A stretch of DNA of 64,000 bases from Paludibacter sp. (GCA_028710895.1 JAQTTH010000019.1:1-64000), one strand, 5' to 3'. Shown: positions 30,537 through 39,489, counted from the stretch's first letter. Notes: generated by a model from the sequence alone, not told the origin. A program made the numbers and translations.

Positions 30537-30863
30537 TTATCGCTTCATCTTACCGTCATCATTTCGGAACTCTTTAGCGTGTTTATTGAGGAATGATTGC
30601 ACATCCGATTCCTTGTAATATACTTTGTGCCAAAGCATATGATAGGTTAATGCTCCTGAACTACGATATCGCTGTAAGGATCGTTTGCTTGTTTGAAGTA
30701 GTTGGCACAAGTCCTGATTATCCAGTAGCCGTTCGCCATTCAATAATTTAGCTGGCGTTCCGTCTTTACTGTTTAATGCCTCCAACATTTTTTCGATTCG
30801 ATCTAAACGTTCCATGACCCGTTTCATCCATATTTCAAAAGTGTCGGTATCTAATAAGTTCAT
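30537..30863 (-). CDS. Small helix-turn-helix protein (excisionase/Xis-like)
   Basis: 108 residues. A coiled-coil-like N-terminus (MKRVMERLDRIEKMLEALN) precedes a MerR/excisionase-type winged HTH (LLDNQDLCQLLQTSKRSLQR, YRSSGALTYHMLWHKVYYKE, SDVQSFL). Such proteins are DNA-bending accessory factors or regulators of excision in Bacteroides elements. The start overlaps the preceding gene's stop as ATGA, so the pair is translationally coupled. Which one is the true excisionase cannot be told from the sequence. Confidence 0.85.
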   Translation of the reverse strand: MNLLDTDTFEIWMKRVMERLDRIEKMLEALNSKDGTPAKLLNGERLLDNQDLCQLLQTSKRSLQRYRSSGALTYHMLWHKVYYKESDVQSFLNKHAKEFRNDDGKMKR

Positions 30864-31201
30864 AATTGGAGACCTTTATGGGTTAGCAGATAGTTCTTTC
30901 GGAATGCATCAAGAGTTTGCGGATGGCAAGAAACAATCCTTTCGTGAATACACTTTTCCACATCCGATAAGCGATACAGACATTTACTTCGGATTATGCT
31001 GTAAGCAATGGTGCGGTCTTTGCGCATGCGCTGAAGGGTACGTGTGCTGATTTTAAGCAGGTCTGCCAGCTCTTCGCTAGTCAACCAGATGTCAGGTTCT
31101 TGTGCAGGTGTACTCTCTTTTTTAAAGACGTACTCTGCAATTCTATCGATTTTATTCGACAGTGCTTTAAAGACTTCGTGGTCTAATGTTATGATTTCCA
31201 T
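30860..31201 (-). CDS. Small helix-turn-helix protein, paralogue of the next gene
   Basis: 113 residues. The organisation matches its neighbour: charged N-terminus, then WLTSEELADLLKISTRTLQR, MRKDRTIAYSIIRSKCLYR, LSDVEKCI. It is first in the leftward operon after the terminator at 31316-31366. Paired HTH genes just downstream of the integrase are typical of Bacteroidetes conjugative elements and control excision and transfer gene expression. Confidence 0.85.
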   Translation of the reverse strand: MEIITLDHEVFKALSNKIDRIAEYVFKKESTPAQEPDIWLTSEELADLLKISTRTLQRMRKDRTIAYSIIRSKCLYRLSDVEKCIHERIVSCHPQTLDAFRKNYLLTHKGLQL

Positions 31202-31315
31202 TTTGCTACTGATTAATTACAGTGCAAAAATGCGGATTGTAGATAGGGTGAATTCACAGGTTGTTACCTACCTGTGGAAAATTTATTGAAAAAAGGAGGT
31301 GTATTGAAAAAATAA

Positions 31316-31366
31316 AAAAGCCGAAAGAATTACACTGTTGATAGCAGTGATAATCTTTCGGCTTTT
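31316..31366 (-). terminator. Strong hairpin terminator after the RhuM-like gene
   Basis: Arms AAAAGCCGAAAGA (31316-31328) and its complement (31354-31366), extended by an inner TTACACTG/CAGTGATAA pairing, with A runs giving a U-tract in the leftward direction. It separates the integrase/RhuM unit from the HTH operon. Confidence 0.85.
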
Positions 31367-31387
31367 AAATATAATGAAACAAGACTG

Positions 31388-31786
31388 TCAGTTCATATTA
31401 GTTTTCGTTTTTAACCAATAAATTGGAAGAAAATTGCCGTTTAAAGAACCGGTGACTTGTTTTGCGACCCATTGTCGAAAATGAATGCATGGATAACTAT
31501 TCAACTGATAACTTAAAGCGATAATCACTTCCAGATTGAAATATTCAACAATACATTTTTGACCGTTACCAAGAGTTTGAGTTTCTTCATTTCTTACCTC
31601 TTTATCTCCAAAACGATTAGATTTGAATAGGTATTTTAGGTTCGCCTTCACAGAAGAATGATAAATGTTGAATAAAGAGGCTATCTCGTTCTTAGTCATC
31701 CAAACAGTTCCATCTTCAGACAATTCGATATAAACCTGAATATTGTCTGAATTCGTATTCCTGATTGTTATTGTTCCTCGTTTCAT
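31388..31786 (-). CDS. RhuM-like (virulence protein family) DNA-binding-type protein
   Basis: 132 residues. VWMTKNEIASLFNIYHSSVK, NLKYLFKSNRFGD, VEYFNLEVIIALSYQLNS and HFRQWVAKQV follow the RhuM pattern (V-W-L-T-x-x-x-M-A-x-L-F, then Y-N-L-D-x-I-I-A-V-G-Y-R-V-N-S and F-R-x-W-A). The family usually has ~330 residues, so this is just the N-terminal module. Function is unknown; the module resembles a winged helix. Its ATG overlaps the integrase stop (ATGA), which suggests a regulatory role tied to integrase output. Confidence 0.7.
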   Translation of the reverse strand: MKRGTITIRNTNSDNIQVYIELSEDGTVWMTKNEIASLFNIYHSSVKANLKYLFKSNRFGDKEVRNEETQTLGNGQKCIVEYFNLEVIIALSYQLNSYPCIHFRQWVAKQVTGSLNGNFLPIYWLKTKTNMN

Positions 31787-33024
31787 AATTCTTGTTTTTT
31801 TAAGGCTACTTTTTCTATATCATCCAATTTGCTGGAAAGCAATTGCATGTCCTTACTGATTTTTTCATTGGTAATGCGGGCATAAATTTGAGTTGTCTGG
31901 ATATTGGTATGTCCTAACATTTTTGATACGGTTTCGATGGGCACACCTTTGGATAAAGTAGTCGTCGTGGCAAAAGTGTGACGCGAAAGATGGAAAGTGA
32001 CATTCTTATGAATTCCACACAAATCAGCAATCTCTTTCAAGTAAGAGTTGAGCTTTTGATTGCTTAACACCGGAAGCAATTGCCCTTTGTGGAGTTTACC
32101 TTCATATTTCTTCAGAATGGTTAATGGGATATTCAGTAAAGGAACATTGACAGGGGTATTTGTTTTGTGACGATGTGTCATTATCCATCGTTTCCCATCA
32201 AAAGAAGTACAAATATTACTTGCCGTTAGTTGTTTCACGTCAATATAGGAAAGCCCCGTAAAACAGGAGAAAATAAAGACATCACGAACTTGTTCCAAAC
32301 GGTTGGAACCAAATTCTTTGTCCATGATATTCTGTATTTCCTGGTCAGTCAGATAGCCCCTGTCTACTCGCTTTAAACGGATTTTATAATTTATAAAAGG
32401 ATCTGCATAAATCCAACCGTTATTTTTAGCAATTATGATAATCATACGGAACGTCTGCATAAATTTAGCGGTAGTATTTTCATTACATTTACTAACAGTA
32501 CGCAAGTAAGTCTCAAAATCCGTTATAAACTTATGGTTTATTTCCTTTAAGGCTATATCCGTTATTTTATACTTTGCTTTCATAAACTCTCCCAGGCGAC
32601 GATAGGCTCGGTCATACTTCGCAAGGGTGCCTTCGGTTTTACTGATGCCTACTAATTTTTTGGCATCTTCGTTGTGGCTTTTGAAAAGTTCTAAAAGAGT
32701 ACGTTGTTTGGTGGAATAACCCAGAAAAGCATTACGCACTTTCTCTGCTGTTACATAGGCTTCATGAGTTTCTATCTCATGATAATGGTTCTTTAAAGAC
32801 GTGCGAATATCGTCTAACAAATTGTTTATCTGGCGGGATTTTTGACTGTTTCCGGCAACTTTCCCTAGTTTTACATCCCAAAATTCCGGCTCTACATCCA
32901 ATTTGGAACTGAACTGGGAGACTTCACCATTTACTGATAAGCGGATCATAATGCTGGCCTTACCATCTTTGTTTACTTGATTCTTTCTCAAATAGAAGAG
33001 AATCTTAAAGGTACTTTTACTCAT
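31783..33024 (-). CDS. IntDOT-like tyrosine integrase
   Basis: 413 residues: an arm/core-binding N-terminus (~1-210) and a catalytic domain. Catalytic residues are K287, H345 (HLSRH), R348, H372 (LGHTN) and nucleophile Y381 (IYARI). The position usually held by the first catalytic Arg is Ser259 (FTGLSYIDV). The CTnDOT integrase IntDOT likewise has Ser at this position and nearly the same residue numbering, from memory, which places this protein in that class; IntDOT-type enzymes tolerate sequence mismatch in the crossover region. It reads away from tRNA-Ser, with its 5' end ~300 bp from it, so the attachment site could be in that gap. Confidence 0.93.
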   Translation of the reverse strand: MSKSTFKILFYLRKNQVNKDGKASIMIRLSVNGEVSQFSSKLDVEPEFWDVKLGKVAGNSQKSRQINNLLDDIRTSLKNHYHEIETHEAYVTAEKVRNAFLGYSTKQRTLLELFKSHNEDAKKLVGISKTEGTLAKYDRAYRRLGEFMKAKYKITDIALKEINHKFITDFETYLRTVSKCNENTTAKFMQTFRMIIIIAKNNGWIYADPFINYKIRLKRVDRGYLTDQEIQNIMDKEFGSNRLEQVRDVFIFSCFTGLSYIDVKQLTASNICTSFDGKRWIMTHRHKTNTPVNVPLLNIPLTILKKYEGKLHKGQLLPVLSNQKLNSYLKEIADLCGIHKNVTFHLSRHTFATTTTLSKGVPIETVSKMLGHTNIQTTQIYARITNEKISKDMQLLSSKLDDIEKVALKKQEL

Positions 33025-33251
33025 AATACTTTCTTTTTAATTCCAAAACAATGGGCGTAATTTTCATTGCAAAGGAATGATTAATATTCAGTATATGAGC
33101 AGACACTTAATGCACAATAGGCGACAAATCAGAGACTTAATCCTAAAATCGTTACTATTTACGAGGTCTCTTTTTCAGTAACGATTTAGTAACGAAACTC
33201 TGTCATTTTTTGGCTTTTACTTGACTTTCAGACGTCAGCGACAAGCAATAA

Positions 33252-33285
33252 CAAATCCCGTAAAACCTTGATTTTACGGGATTTG
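33252..33285 (-). terminator. tRNA-Ser transcription terminator
   Basis: Perfect 14-bp stem CAAATCCCGTAAAA (33252-33265) and its complement (33272-33285) around a 6-base loop, 36 bp past the tRNA-Ser 3' end in the tRNA's direction. It might also belong to the element's end. Confidence 0.7.
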
Positions 33286-33320
33286 TCTAAGCTTTTCTAC
33301 CATTTGTCTTCGGTAGTCAG

Positions 33321-33408
33321 CGGAGAGGAAGGGATTCGAACCCCCGGTACCCTTTTGGAGTACATACGCTTTCCAAGCGTACCTCTTCAACCGCTCGAGC
33401 ACCTCTCC
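33321..33408 (-). tRNA. tRNA-Ser (anticodon GGA)
   Basis: 88 nt with a full cloverleaf: acceptor GGAGAGG pairing with CCTCTCC, discriminator G, no encoded CCA. The anticodon stem-loop is CGCTTGGAAAGCG, giving GGA for UCC/UCU codons. It has the long variable arm of class II tRNAs (TGTACTCC...GGGTACC region) and the T-loop GGTTCGAATCC. It lies at the border of the mobile module, a usual integration neighbourhood. Confidence 0.97.
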
Positions 33409-33531
33409 GTTTTTAAGGACTGCAAATGTATAAAAAGAAACCGACATAATAAAATCGAAACTGAGAATTTTATTCAGAAAATCTCTATGCAAATAATGCT
33501 GCAGAAATAATTTCAGTTAAGAAAAAATACA

Positions 33532-33539
33532 TATCTTTG
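33532..33539 (+). promoter_or_regulatory. -7 box of the SPFH gene
   Basis: TATCTTTG, an exact TAnnTTTG, 41 bp before the ATG at 33581. The -33 element is weak. Confidence 0.55.
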
Positions 33540-33580
33540 TGCCTTATCTAGTTTCAATTCACCAATAAAAAATTATACGT

Positions 33581-34537
33581 ATGGACTCAATTCCTTTTAT
33601 TATTGTTGGGGTTCTTGTACTCCTTGTTGTTTTTTCCGGCTTCGTAACTGTAAATCAGGGCTACGTGGCAGTTATAACCGTATTCGGTAAGTATCGACGC
33701 ATTATGGGACCCGGTTTGAACTTCAAAATTCCATTTATTGAAATGGTACATCGCCGTATTTCCATTCAAAACCGTTCGGTGGAGTTGGAATTTCAGGCTG
33801 TTACCCAGGATCAGGCTAATGTGTATTTCAAAGCCATGTTGCTGTATGCCGTATTCAATCAATCGGACGATGTGATTAAAAATGTGGCCTTCAAATTCGT
33901 TGACGATCGTAACTTTATGCAGGCGCTAATCCGCACCATCGAAGGTACAATTCGTAGTTTCGTGGCAACTAAAAAGCAAGCTGAAATCCTCAGTCTTCGT
34001 ACCGAAATCATTGAGGAAGTAAAAAAACACCTTGACGATACCCTCGAAGCATGGGGTTATCACATGATTGACATTCAACTCAACGACATTACGTTCGACG
34101 AAGAAATTATCAAATCGATGGCTCGCGTGGTAGCTTCGAGCAACCTGAAAGCTGCAGCCGAAAACGAAGGACAAGCGCTGTTGATTACCAAAACCAAAGC
34201 TGCTGAAGCCGAAGGTAATGCTATTAAGATTTCGGCATTGGCCGAAAAAGAAGCTGCTCAGCAACGTGGACAAGGTATTGCACTCTTCCGCGAAGAAGTG
34301 GCCAAAGGTATGGCTCAGGCTGCCCGTGAAATGACTGACGCTGATCTCGACGCTTCCTTCTTACTGTTCAGTATGTGGACCGAAGCCATTAAACACTTTG
34401 GCGAAACAGGTACAGGTAACGTTATCTTCCTCGATGGTTCGACCGACGGTATGAACAAAACCATGACCCAAATGATGGGCATGATGAAAATGGAAGAACA
34501 AACTGCGAAAAAAGACAAACCTGCTGCTAAAAAATAA
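33581..34537 (+). CDS. SPFH/Band 7 (stomatin-like) membrane protein
   Basis: 318 residues. One N-terminal membrane helix (IPFIIVGVLVLLVVFSGFVT) is followed by a Band 7 domain (NQGYVAVITVFGKYRRIMGP, GLNFKIPFIEMVHRRISIQN, RSVELEFQAVTQDQANVYF). A long Ala/Glu-rich coiled coil (AENEGQALLITKTKAAEAEG) and a Met/Lys-rich tail complete it. Such proteins form membrane microdomain scaffolds or protease-regulating complexes; the specific partner is not evident, as no NfeD-like gene is next to it. It is flanked by a clear promoter box and a terminator, so it is monocistronic. Confidence 0.9.
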   Translation: MDSIPFIIVGVLVLLVVFSGFVTVNQGYVAVITVFGKYRRIMGPGLNFKIPFIEMVHRRISIQNRSVELEFQAVTQDQANVYFKAMLLYAVFNQSDDVIKNVAFKFVDDRNFMQALIRTIEGTIRSFVATKKQAEILSLRTEIIEEVKKHLDDTLEAWGYHMIDIQLNDITFDEEIIKSMARVVASSNLKAAAENEGQALLITKTKAAEAEGNAIKISALAEKEAAQQRGQGIALFREEVAKGMAQAAREMTDADLDASFLLFSMWTEAIKHFGETGTGNVIFLDGSTDGMNKTMTQMMGMMKMEEQTAKKDKPAAKK

Positions 34538-34556
34538 ATGCTGCCATTAAAATAGA

Positions 34557-34601
34557 CTGCACATGCCTGCCTGAAATATGGTGCATGTGCAGTTTTTTTT
34601 G
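34557..34601 (+). terminator. Rho-independent terminator of the SPFH gene
   Basis: Stem CTGCACATGC / GCATGTGCAG (34557-34566, 34583-34592) followed by a run of eight or more T residues. Confidence 0.9.
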
Positions 34602-34925
34602 TCTAAACACTACTCAAACAACCTTCAAACCAGCTTCATTAAACTCCTGAAACTGCACAACCAATCATATTTCAATTAAAACCGGACATTACATTCCTAC
34701 TATTTCATATAGCATTCACAGAATTACATATTTCATTCATTAAATTAATAGTAGCATTCTCAAGATTAATAATTATATTCTTTAGATTGATAAATTTATT
34801 CGTATTATTTATATTTACATACACGTTTTTATATATTTCATTCCCATTTTTACATATTTCTCATCCGTTATTACAATTTATCTTTATACATTTGCATATT
34901 CAACCTTATAACTAACTACTTCATT
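34602..34925. other. AT-rich leader of the XRE gene
   Basis: Strongly A/T-rich, with repeated TTACATATTTC-like stretches (about 34723 and 34851) and short ATT runs but no gene. A promoter-like TACATTTG (34887-34894) lies 31 bp before the downstream ATG. The repeats may serve as the regulator's own binding sites. Confidence 0.45.
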
Positions 34926-35279
34926 ATGCTAAAACTAAACTTGCAACCCATTTTTAAGGCACGTGGAATCGACAGACCGCATGCATTCCTCGTAAGAATA
35001 GGATTAACTGCACATTCTGCCAGTTTGATTCTAAGCAAAGAGCCAAAAGTATTAAAACTTCAGCACGTAGAGCTTATTTGCAGACACCTGAACTGTGAAC
35101 CTAACGACCTGCTACTATGGAGTCCCGACAAAAACAATCCGGTTGCTGAGAATCATCCACTGTATAACCTAAGCGAAAAATCATCAAGCTCTGCCAGCGG
35201 TATTAATACCATGCGTGATATTCCATACAAAGAACTAAAGGAAATTACGTTGAATCTGGCCAACAGGGATAAAGTATAA
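34926..35279 (+). CDS. Cro/CI-type HTH regulator
   Basis: 117 residues. The HTH_XRE fold covers ~1-65: LNLQPIFKARGIDRPHAFL, VRIGLTAHSASLILSKEP, KVLKLQHVELICRHLNCEPN, DLLLW. The 50-residue polar tail has no recognised domain. Similar short Cro-like proteins are common single genes in Bacteroidetes. No toxin or restriction partner is adjacent; the next gene is ileS. Autoregulation through the AT-rich leader is possible. Confidence 0.8.
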   Translation: MLKLNLQPIFKARGIDRPHAFLVRIGLTAHSASLILSKEPKVLKLQHVELICRHLNCEPNDLLLWSPDKNNPVAENHPLYNLSEKSSSSASGINTMRDIPYKELKEITLNLANRDKV

Positions 35280-35344
35280 AACACTATCCTTTATTCATTC
35301 AAATTCAATATCTTCTATCACTTTCTCTTTCCATTTATTTTTTG

Positions 35345-35352
35345 TAATTTTG
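35345..35352 (+). promoter_or_regulatory. -7 box of ileS
   Basis: TAATTTTG fits TAnnTTTG, ~105 bp before the ATG. Between box and gene, GTTATCGGTTAATTAG-type units occur in near-tandem (35366-35398). No T-box-like structure is recognisable. Confidence 0.5.
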
Positions 35353-35456
35353 CACCCCTAAATTAGTTATCGGTTAATTAGATATCGGTTAATTAGTTGA
35401 TACGAATCCCTCAATTCTTTGGGTTCGTTTTAATTTGTATAATTCGCATTTTTCTC

Positions 35457-38400
35457 ATGAAAAAGTTTAAAGAATATTCCGGCCTGAATTTATCGGACAT
35501 CAACAAGGAAATGCTCTCGCAATGGAGCGAGAAAGACATTTTCCATAAAAGTATCGAAACCCGCGAAGGGAAACCGTCGTTTGTTTTCTATGAAGGGCCT
35601 CCTTCGGCTAACGGCCTTCCGGGCATTCACCACGTAATGGGACGTACGATTAAAGACGTTTTTTGCCGTTACAAAACCATGCAGGGTTTTCAGGTAAAAC
35701 GTAAAGCCGGCTGGGATACACACGGACTTCCCGTGGAGCTGGGTGTGGAAAAAGCACTGGGCATTACCAAAGAAGACATTGGTAGCAAAATCAGTGTGGA
35801 CGACTACAATGCTGCCTGCCGTAAAGATGTGCTCAAATACACCAAAGAGTGGGAAGACCTGACCACTAAAATGGGCTATTGGGTGGATATGAACGATCCG
35901 TACATCACCTACGACAATCGTTACATCGAAACGCTTTGGTGGCTGCTAAAACAACTTTATAACAAAAACTTATTATACAAAGGCTACACCATTCAGCCTT
36001 ACTCGCCGGCTGCCGGTACCGGACTTTCAACACACGAGCTTAACCAACCCGGTTGCTACCGCGATGTGAAAGATACCACTTGTGTGGCGCAATTTAAGTT
36101 GAAAAACGAAGAGAACACGTACTTCCTGGCTTGGACAACTACGCCATGGACTTTGCCTTCGAATACCGCTTTGTGCGTTGGTCCGAACATCGATTATGTC
36201 AAAGTAAAAACTCAGAATCCCTATACCAAACAAGACTGTAACCTCATTTTAGCCGAAAGTCTGCTTGCAGCCGTTATGGGCAAAAATGGGTACGAAGTTT
36301 TGTCGCACAAAAAAGGAATGGAGCTAGCCGGAATTGAATACGAGCAACTGATCCCCTGGGTAAATCCGGGCGAAGGTGCTTTTAAAGTTATCACCGGTGA
36401 TTTTGTGACTACCGAAGACGGTACAGGTATCGTTCACATTGCACCTACTTTTGGTGCGGATGATGACCGCGTAGCAAAACAAAATGGCGTGCCTCCGATG
36501 TTGCTTATCGACAAAGATGGCAACCGCCAGCCAATGGTAGATCGCACCGGTAAATTCTTCAAGTTAGAAGATTTAAGCGCTGAGTTTGTAGCTTCAAACG
36601 TAAACGCCGATTTATACGCCGAGTATGCCGGACGCTATGTGAAAAATGCATACGACAGCACCCTGGGCGACGATGACACAACGCTTGATGTTGATCTTTG
36701 CGTGATGCTGAAGCAACAGGGCTTGGCATTTAAAATAGAAAAACATACACACAACTATCCACACTGCTGGCGTACCGATAAACCGGTATTGTATTATCCG
36801 TTGGATAGCTGGTTTGTAAAAACCACTGCTTGTCGCGAGGAAATGATGTCGCTCAACGACACCATCAACTGGAAACCACAATCTACCGGAACAGGTCGTT
36901 TTGGTAAATGGTTGGAAAACCTGCAGGACTGGAACTTATCGCGTAGCCGCTATTGGGGAACGCCACTTCCTATCTGGCGCAGCGAAGATGGAACCGAAGA
37001 AATTTGTATTGGTTCGGTGGAAGAGCTCGTTGCTGAAATTGAGAAATCAATAGCAGCCGGATTTATGACCGAAAATCCTTACAAGAACTTTAAAGTGGGT
37101 GAATATACTGCCGAAAATTACGCAGTAAAAAATATAGACTTACACCGTCCGTATGTGGATGGCATCGTGTTGGTGTCGGCTTCGGGCAAACCCATGAAGC
37201 GCGAGCTCGACCTGATTGACGTTTGGTTCGATTCGGGTGCTATGCCCTACGCACAATTGCATTATCCGTTCGAAAACAAAGAACTGATTGATAATCACAC
37301 GAATTTCCCTGCCGACTTTATTTCGGAAGGTGTTGACCAAACCCGTGGTTGGTTCTTTACGCTTCATGCTATCAGCACCATGGTTCGTGGTTCGGTGGCT
37401 TTCAAAAGTGTTATATCCAACGGACTTGTATTGGACAAAAATGGTAACAAGATGTCGAAACGTCTGGGTAATGGTGTCGATCCATTCTCAACAATTGAGA
37501 AATATGGTTCCGATCCGCTTCGTTGGTACATGATGACCAATGCTTCGCCCTGGGATAACCTGAAGTTTGATTCGGAAGGTATCGACGAAGTGCGTCGTAA
37601 ATTCTTCGGAACGCTTTACAATACTTATTCGTTCTTTTCGCTCTATGCTAACGTGGATAAATTTACCTACGCTGAAGCCGAAATACCAATGGAAAACCGT
37701 CCGGAAATCGACCGCTGGATTATTTCATTGCTCAATACGCTGGTGAAAGATGTAACCGAGTATTATGAGACTTACGAACCAACCCGTGCGGGACGTGCTA
37801 TCTCCGATTTTGTGGGTGAAAACCTCAGCAACTGGTATGTTCGCCTGAACCGCAAACGCTACTGGGGTGGTGAATATGACGAAGATAAAATTTCGGCTTA
37901 CCAAACACTTTATACCTGTTTGGAAACCGTCACTAGACTGATGGCTCCGATTGCGCCATTCTTTGCCGACCATTTGTTCCTGGATCTGAATGCCGTTACC
38001 AGAAAAGATACCAATGAATCTGTTCACCTGGCTAACTTCCCAACGTACGACGAAGCATTGATTGACAGCAACCTCGAAGCTTGTATGCAGTTGGCACAAC
38101 AAACCTCGTCGATGATATTGGCATTGCGCCGTAAAGCCGACAAAAAGGTTCGTCAGCCATTGACTAAAGCTGTTATTCCTGCTCCCGACGAAATTACTTT
38201 CAACCAGCTGAGCTATATCGCCGACCTGGTTAAAGCTGAGGTAAACGTAAAGGAAATTGAAGTAATTCCGGCCGACAACGACATGGAAAATCTGGTGAAG
38301 AAAATCAAACCAAACTTCAAAACGTTGGGTAAAAAATACGGCAAACAAATGAAGGAAATTGCCAACGCCATGAATTCGTTTGGGAATCATGAAATTGGCG

Positions 38401-38816
38401 AGATTGAACGCAACGGAAAATACACATTGACGTTACCTTCCGGCAACGTGGAATTGACTCCCGAGGACGTAGAAATCATTACCGAAGATATGCCCGGCTG
38501 GTTGGTTGCCAACGAAGGAAAACTCACCGTGGCACTCGACATTACCGTAACCGACGCTTTGGTACGCGAAGGCATTGCCCGCGAGTTGGTAAACCGTATT
38601 CAAAACATCCGTAAATCAAACGGTTACGAAATCGTTGATAAGATTTTGGTAGAAATTGAAAGTCGTGATGAAATTAAAGCTGCCGTTGAAGAATATGCAA
38701 ATTACATCGCTTCGCAGACATTAGCCAACTCAGTGGTGTTAGTCGCTGAATTAAAGGATGCTACAGAACTGGAATTTGACGAATACAATGTGAAAGTAAC
38801 AGTCAAAAAAGCATAA
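35457..38816 (+). CDS. ileS: Isoleucyl-tRNA synthetase
   Basis: 1119 residues from the ATG at 35457 (MKKFKEYSGLNLSDINKEML); the frame is open 20 codons further but that part is not protein-like. Class Ia synthetase charging tRNA-Ile. HIGH-type motif as GLPGIHHVMGR near residue 65, CP1 editing domain with TTPWTLPSNTALCVGP and VTTEDGTGIVHIAPTFGADD, KMSKS-type NGNKMSKRLGN (~668), and the anticodon-binding helical domain. Length and the C-terminal extension match the long bacterial/eukaryotic-like IleS found in Bacteroidetes. It is followed by the DksA-like gene after ~140 bp. Confidence 0.98.
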   Translation: MKKFKEYSGLNLSDINKEMLSQWSEKDIFHKSIETREGKPSFVFYEGPPSANGLPGIHHVMGRTIKDVFCRYKTMQGFQVKRKAGWDTHGLPVELGVEKALGITKEDIGSKISVDDYNAACRKDVLKYTKEWEDLTTKMGYWVDMNDPYITYDNRYIETLWWLLKQLYNKNLLYKGYTIQPYSPAAGTGLSTHELNQPGCYRDVKDTTCVAQFKLKNEENTYFLAWTTTPWTLPSNTALCVGPNIDYVKVKTQNPYTKQDCNLILAESLLAAVMGKNGYEVLSHKKGMELAGIEYEQLIPWVNPGEGAFKVITGDFVTTEDGTGIVHIAPTFGADDDRVAKQNGVPPMLLIDKDGNRQPMVDRTGKFFKLEDLSAEFVASNVNADLYAEYAGRYVKNAYDSTLGDDDTTLDVDLCVMLKQQGLAFKIEKHTHNYPHCWRTDKPVLYYPLDSWFVKTTACREEMMSLNDTINWKPQSTGTGRFGKWLENLQDWNLSRSRYWGTPLPIWRSEDGTEEICIGSVEELVAEIEKSIAAGFMTENPYKNFKVGEYTAENYAVKNIDLHRPYVDGIVLVSASGKPMKRELDLIDVWFDSGAMPYAQLHYPFENKELIDNHTNFPADFISEGVDQTRGWFFTLHAISTMVRGSVAFKSVISNGLVLDKNGNKMSKRLGNGVDPFSTIEKYGSDPLRWYMMTNASPWDNLKFDSEGIDEVRRKFFGTLYNTYSFFSLYANVDKFTYAEAEIPMENRPEIDRWIISLLNTLVKDVTEYYETYEPTRAGRAISDFVGENLSNWYVRLNRKRYWGGEYDEDKISAYQTLYTCLETVTRLMAPIAPFFADHLFLDLNAVTRKDTNESVHLANFPTYDEALIDSNLEACMQLAQQTSSMILALRRKADKKVRQPLTKAVIPAPDEITFNQLSYIADLVKAEVNVKEIEVIPADNDMENLVKKIKPNFKTLGKKYGKQMKEIANAMNSFGNHEIGEIERNGKYTLTLPSGNVELTPEDVEIITEDMPGWLVANEGKLTVALDITVTDALVREGIARELVNRIQNIRKSNGYEIVDKILVEIESRDEIKAAVEEYANYIASQTLANSVVLVAELKDATELEFDEYNVKVTVKKA

Positions 38817-38955
38817 CAGAACATACACTAAATTAATTACCAAAATAATTGGCTAACTGAAAGTAATTCGCTATTTTCGCAGGCAATTATAAAAATATAG
38901 AAAATAGCGAGTTTATACTATCTTTCCCCTAAAAAACTGTTTAATAATTACGACT

Positions 38956-39333
38956 ATGAGTGAAAAAACAAGATACACGGATGCCGAATTGGATGAATTT
39001 CGCGTGTTGATAACCGAAAAACTTGAAAAAGCGCAACGCGAATACGAAGAATTACGCAACAGCATCGCTAATTTAGATGGAAATGATGTAATGGACACTT
39101 CACCTACTTTCAAAGTATTGGAAGAAGGAGCAGCTACACTTTCGAAAGAAGAAGCAGGCAGACTGGCACAACGTCAAATGAAGTTTATTCAACACCTACA
39201 ATCAGCAATGATTCGTATTGAAAATAAAACGTACGGAATTTGTCGCGAAACCGGAAAACTTATTCCGAAAGAACGTTTGCGCGCTGTTCCACATGCAACT
39301 TTGAGCATTGAAGCTAAAAACGATCAAAAGTAA
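38956..39333 (+). CDS. TraR/DksA-family protein with a degenerate zinc finger
   Basis: 125 residues. The N-terminal coiled coil (LDEFRVLITEKLEKAQREYE) and globular end (YGICRETGKLIPKERLRAVP, HATLSIEAK) follow the DksA fold. DksA proteins insert into the RNA polymerase secondary channel. The four zinc cysteines are reduced to one (C in GICRE), a pattern I recall from many Bacteroidetes members. It lies between ileS and lspA, ~150 bp from each; a conserved neighbourhood in the phylum. Confidence 0.9.
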   Translation: MSEKTRYTDAELDEFRVLITEKLEKAQREYEELRNSIANLDGNDVMDTSPTFKVLEEGAATLSKEEAGRLAQRQMKFIQHLQSAMIRIENKTYGICRETGKLIPKERLRAVPHATLSIEAKNDQK

Positions 39334-39489
39334 GACCATACACGTAACACTCAATTCGGCAGCGGGACTATTGTCTGTTGCCGAATTTGTGTTTAATTTA
39401 GCGTCGAATTAACTCTGACCGGTTATCAATCGCTCATTTCATCAACAGGCAACTTAATCAGGCCTTATTAACTATAAATTAATCCAACC

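Larger units (their letters stand above)
20838..33300. mobile_element. Core of a CTnDOT-like integrative conjugative element, truncated
   Basis: All genes face leftward in the order integrase, RhuM-like protein, two HTH proteins, DUF3945, topB, DUF1896, methylase/helicase. This is the integration/maintenance end commonly seen in Bacteroidetes conjugative transposons. No tra genes, relaxase, coupling protein or cargo follow; instead a SusC fragment starts within 400 bp. The right limit lies between the integrase start (33024) and the tRNA-Ser 3' end (33321) and is approximate. It is probably immobile unless another element helps. Confidence 0.78.

Noticed and set aside
33025-33408. tRNA-Ser 3' end as the ICE attachment site
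   Set aside because: No second copy of the tRNA end was found at the other side of the module within the window.
37725-38390. Minus-strand frame of 221 codons in ileS
   Set aside because: Mirror of a well conserved synthetase frame; no independent support.
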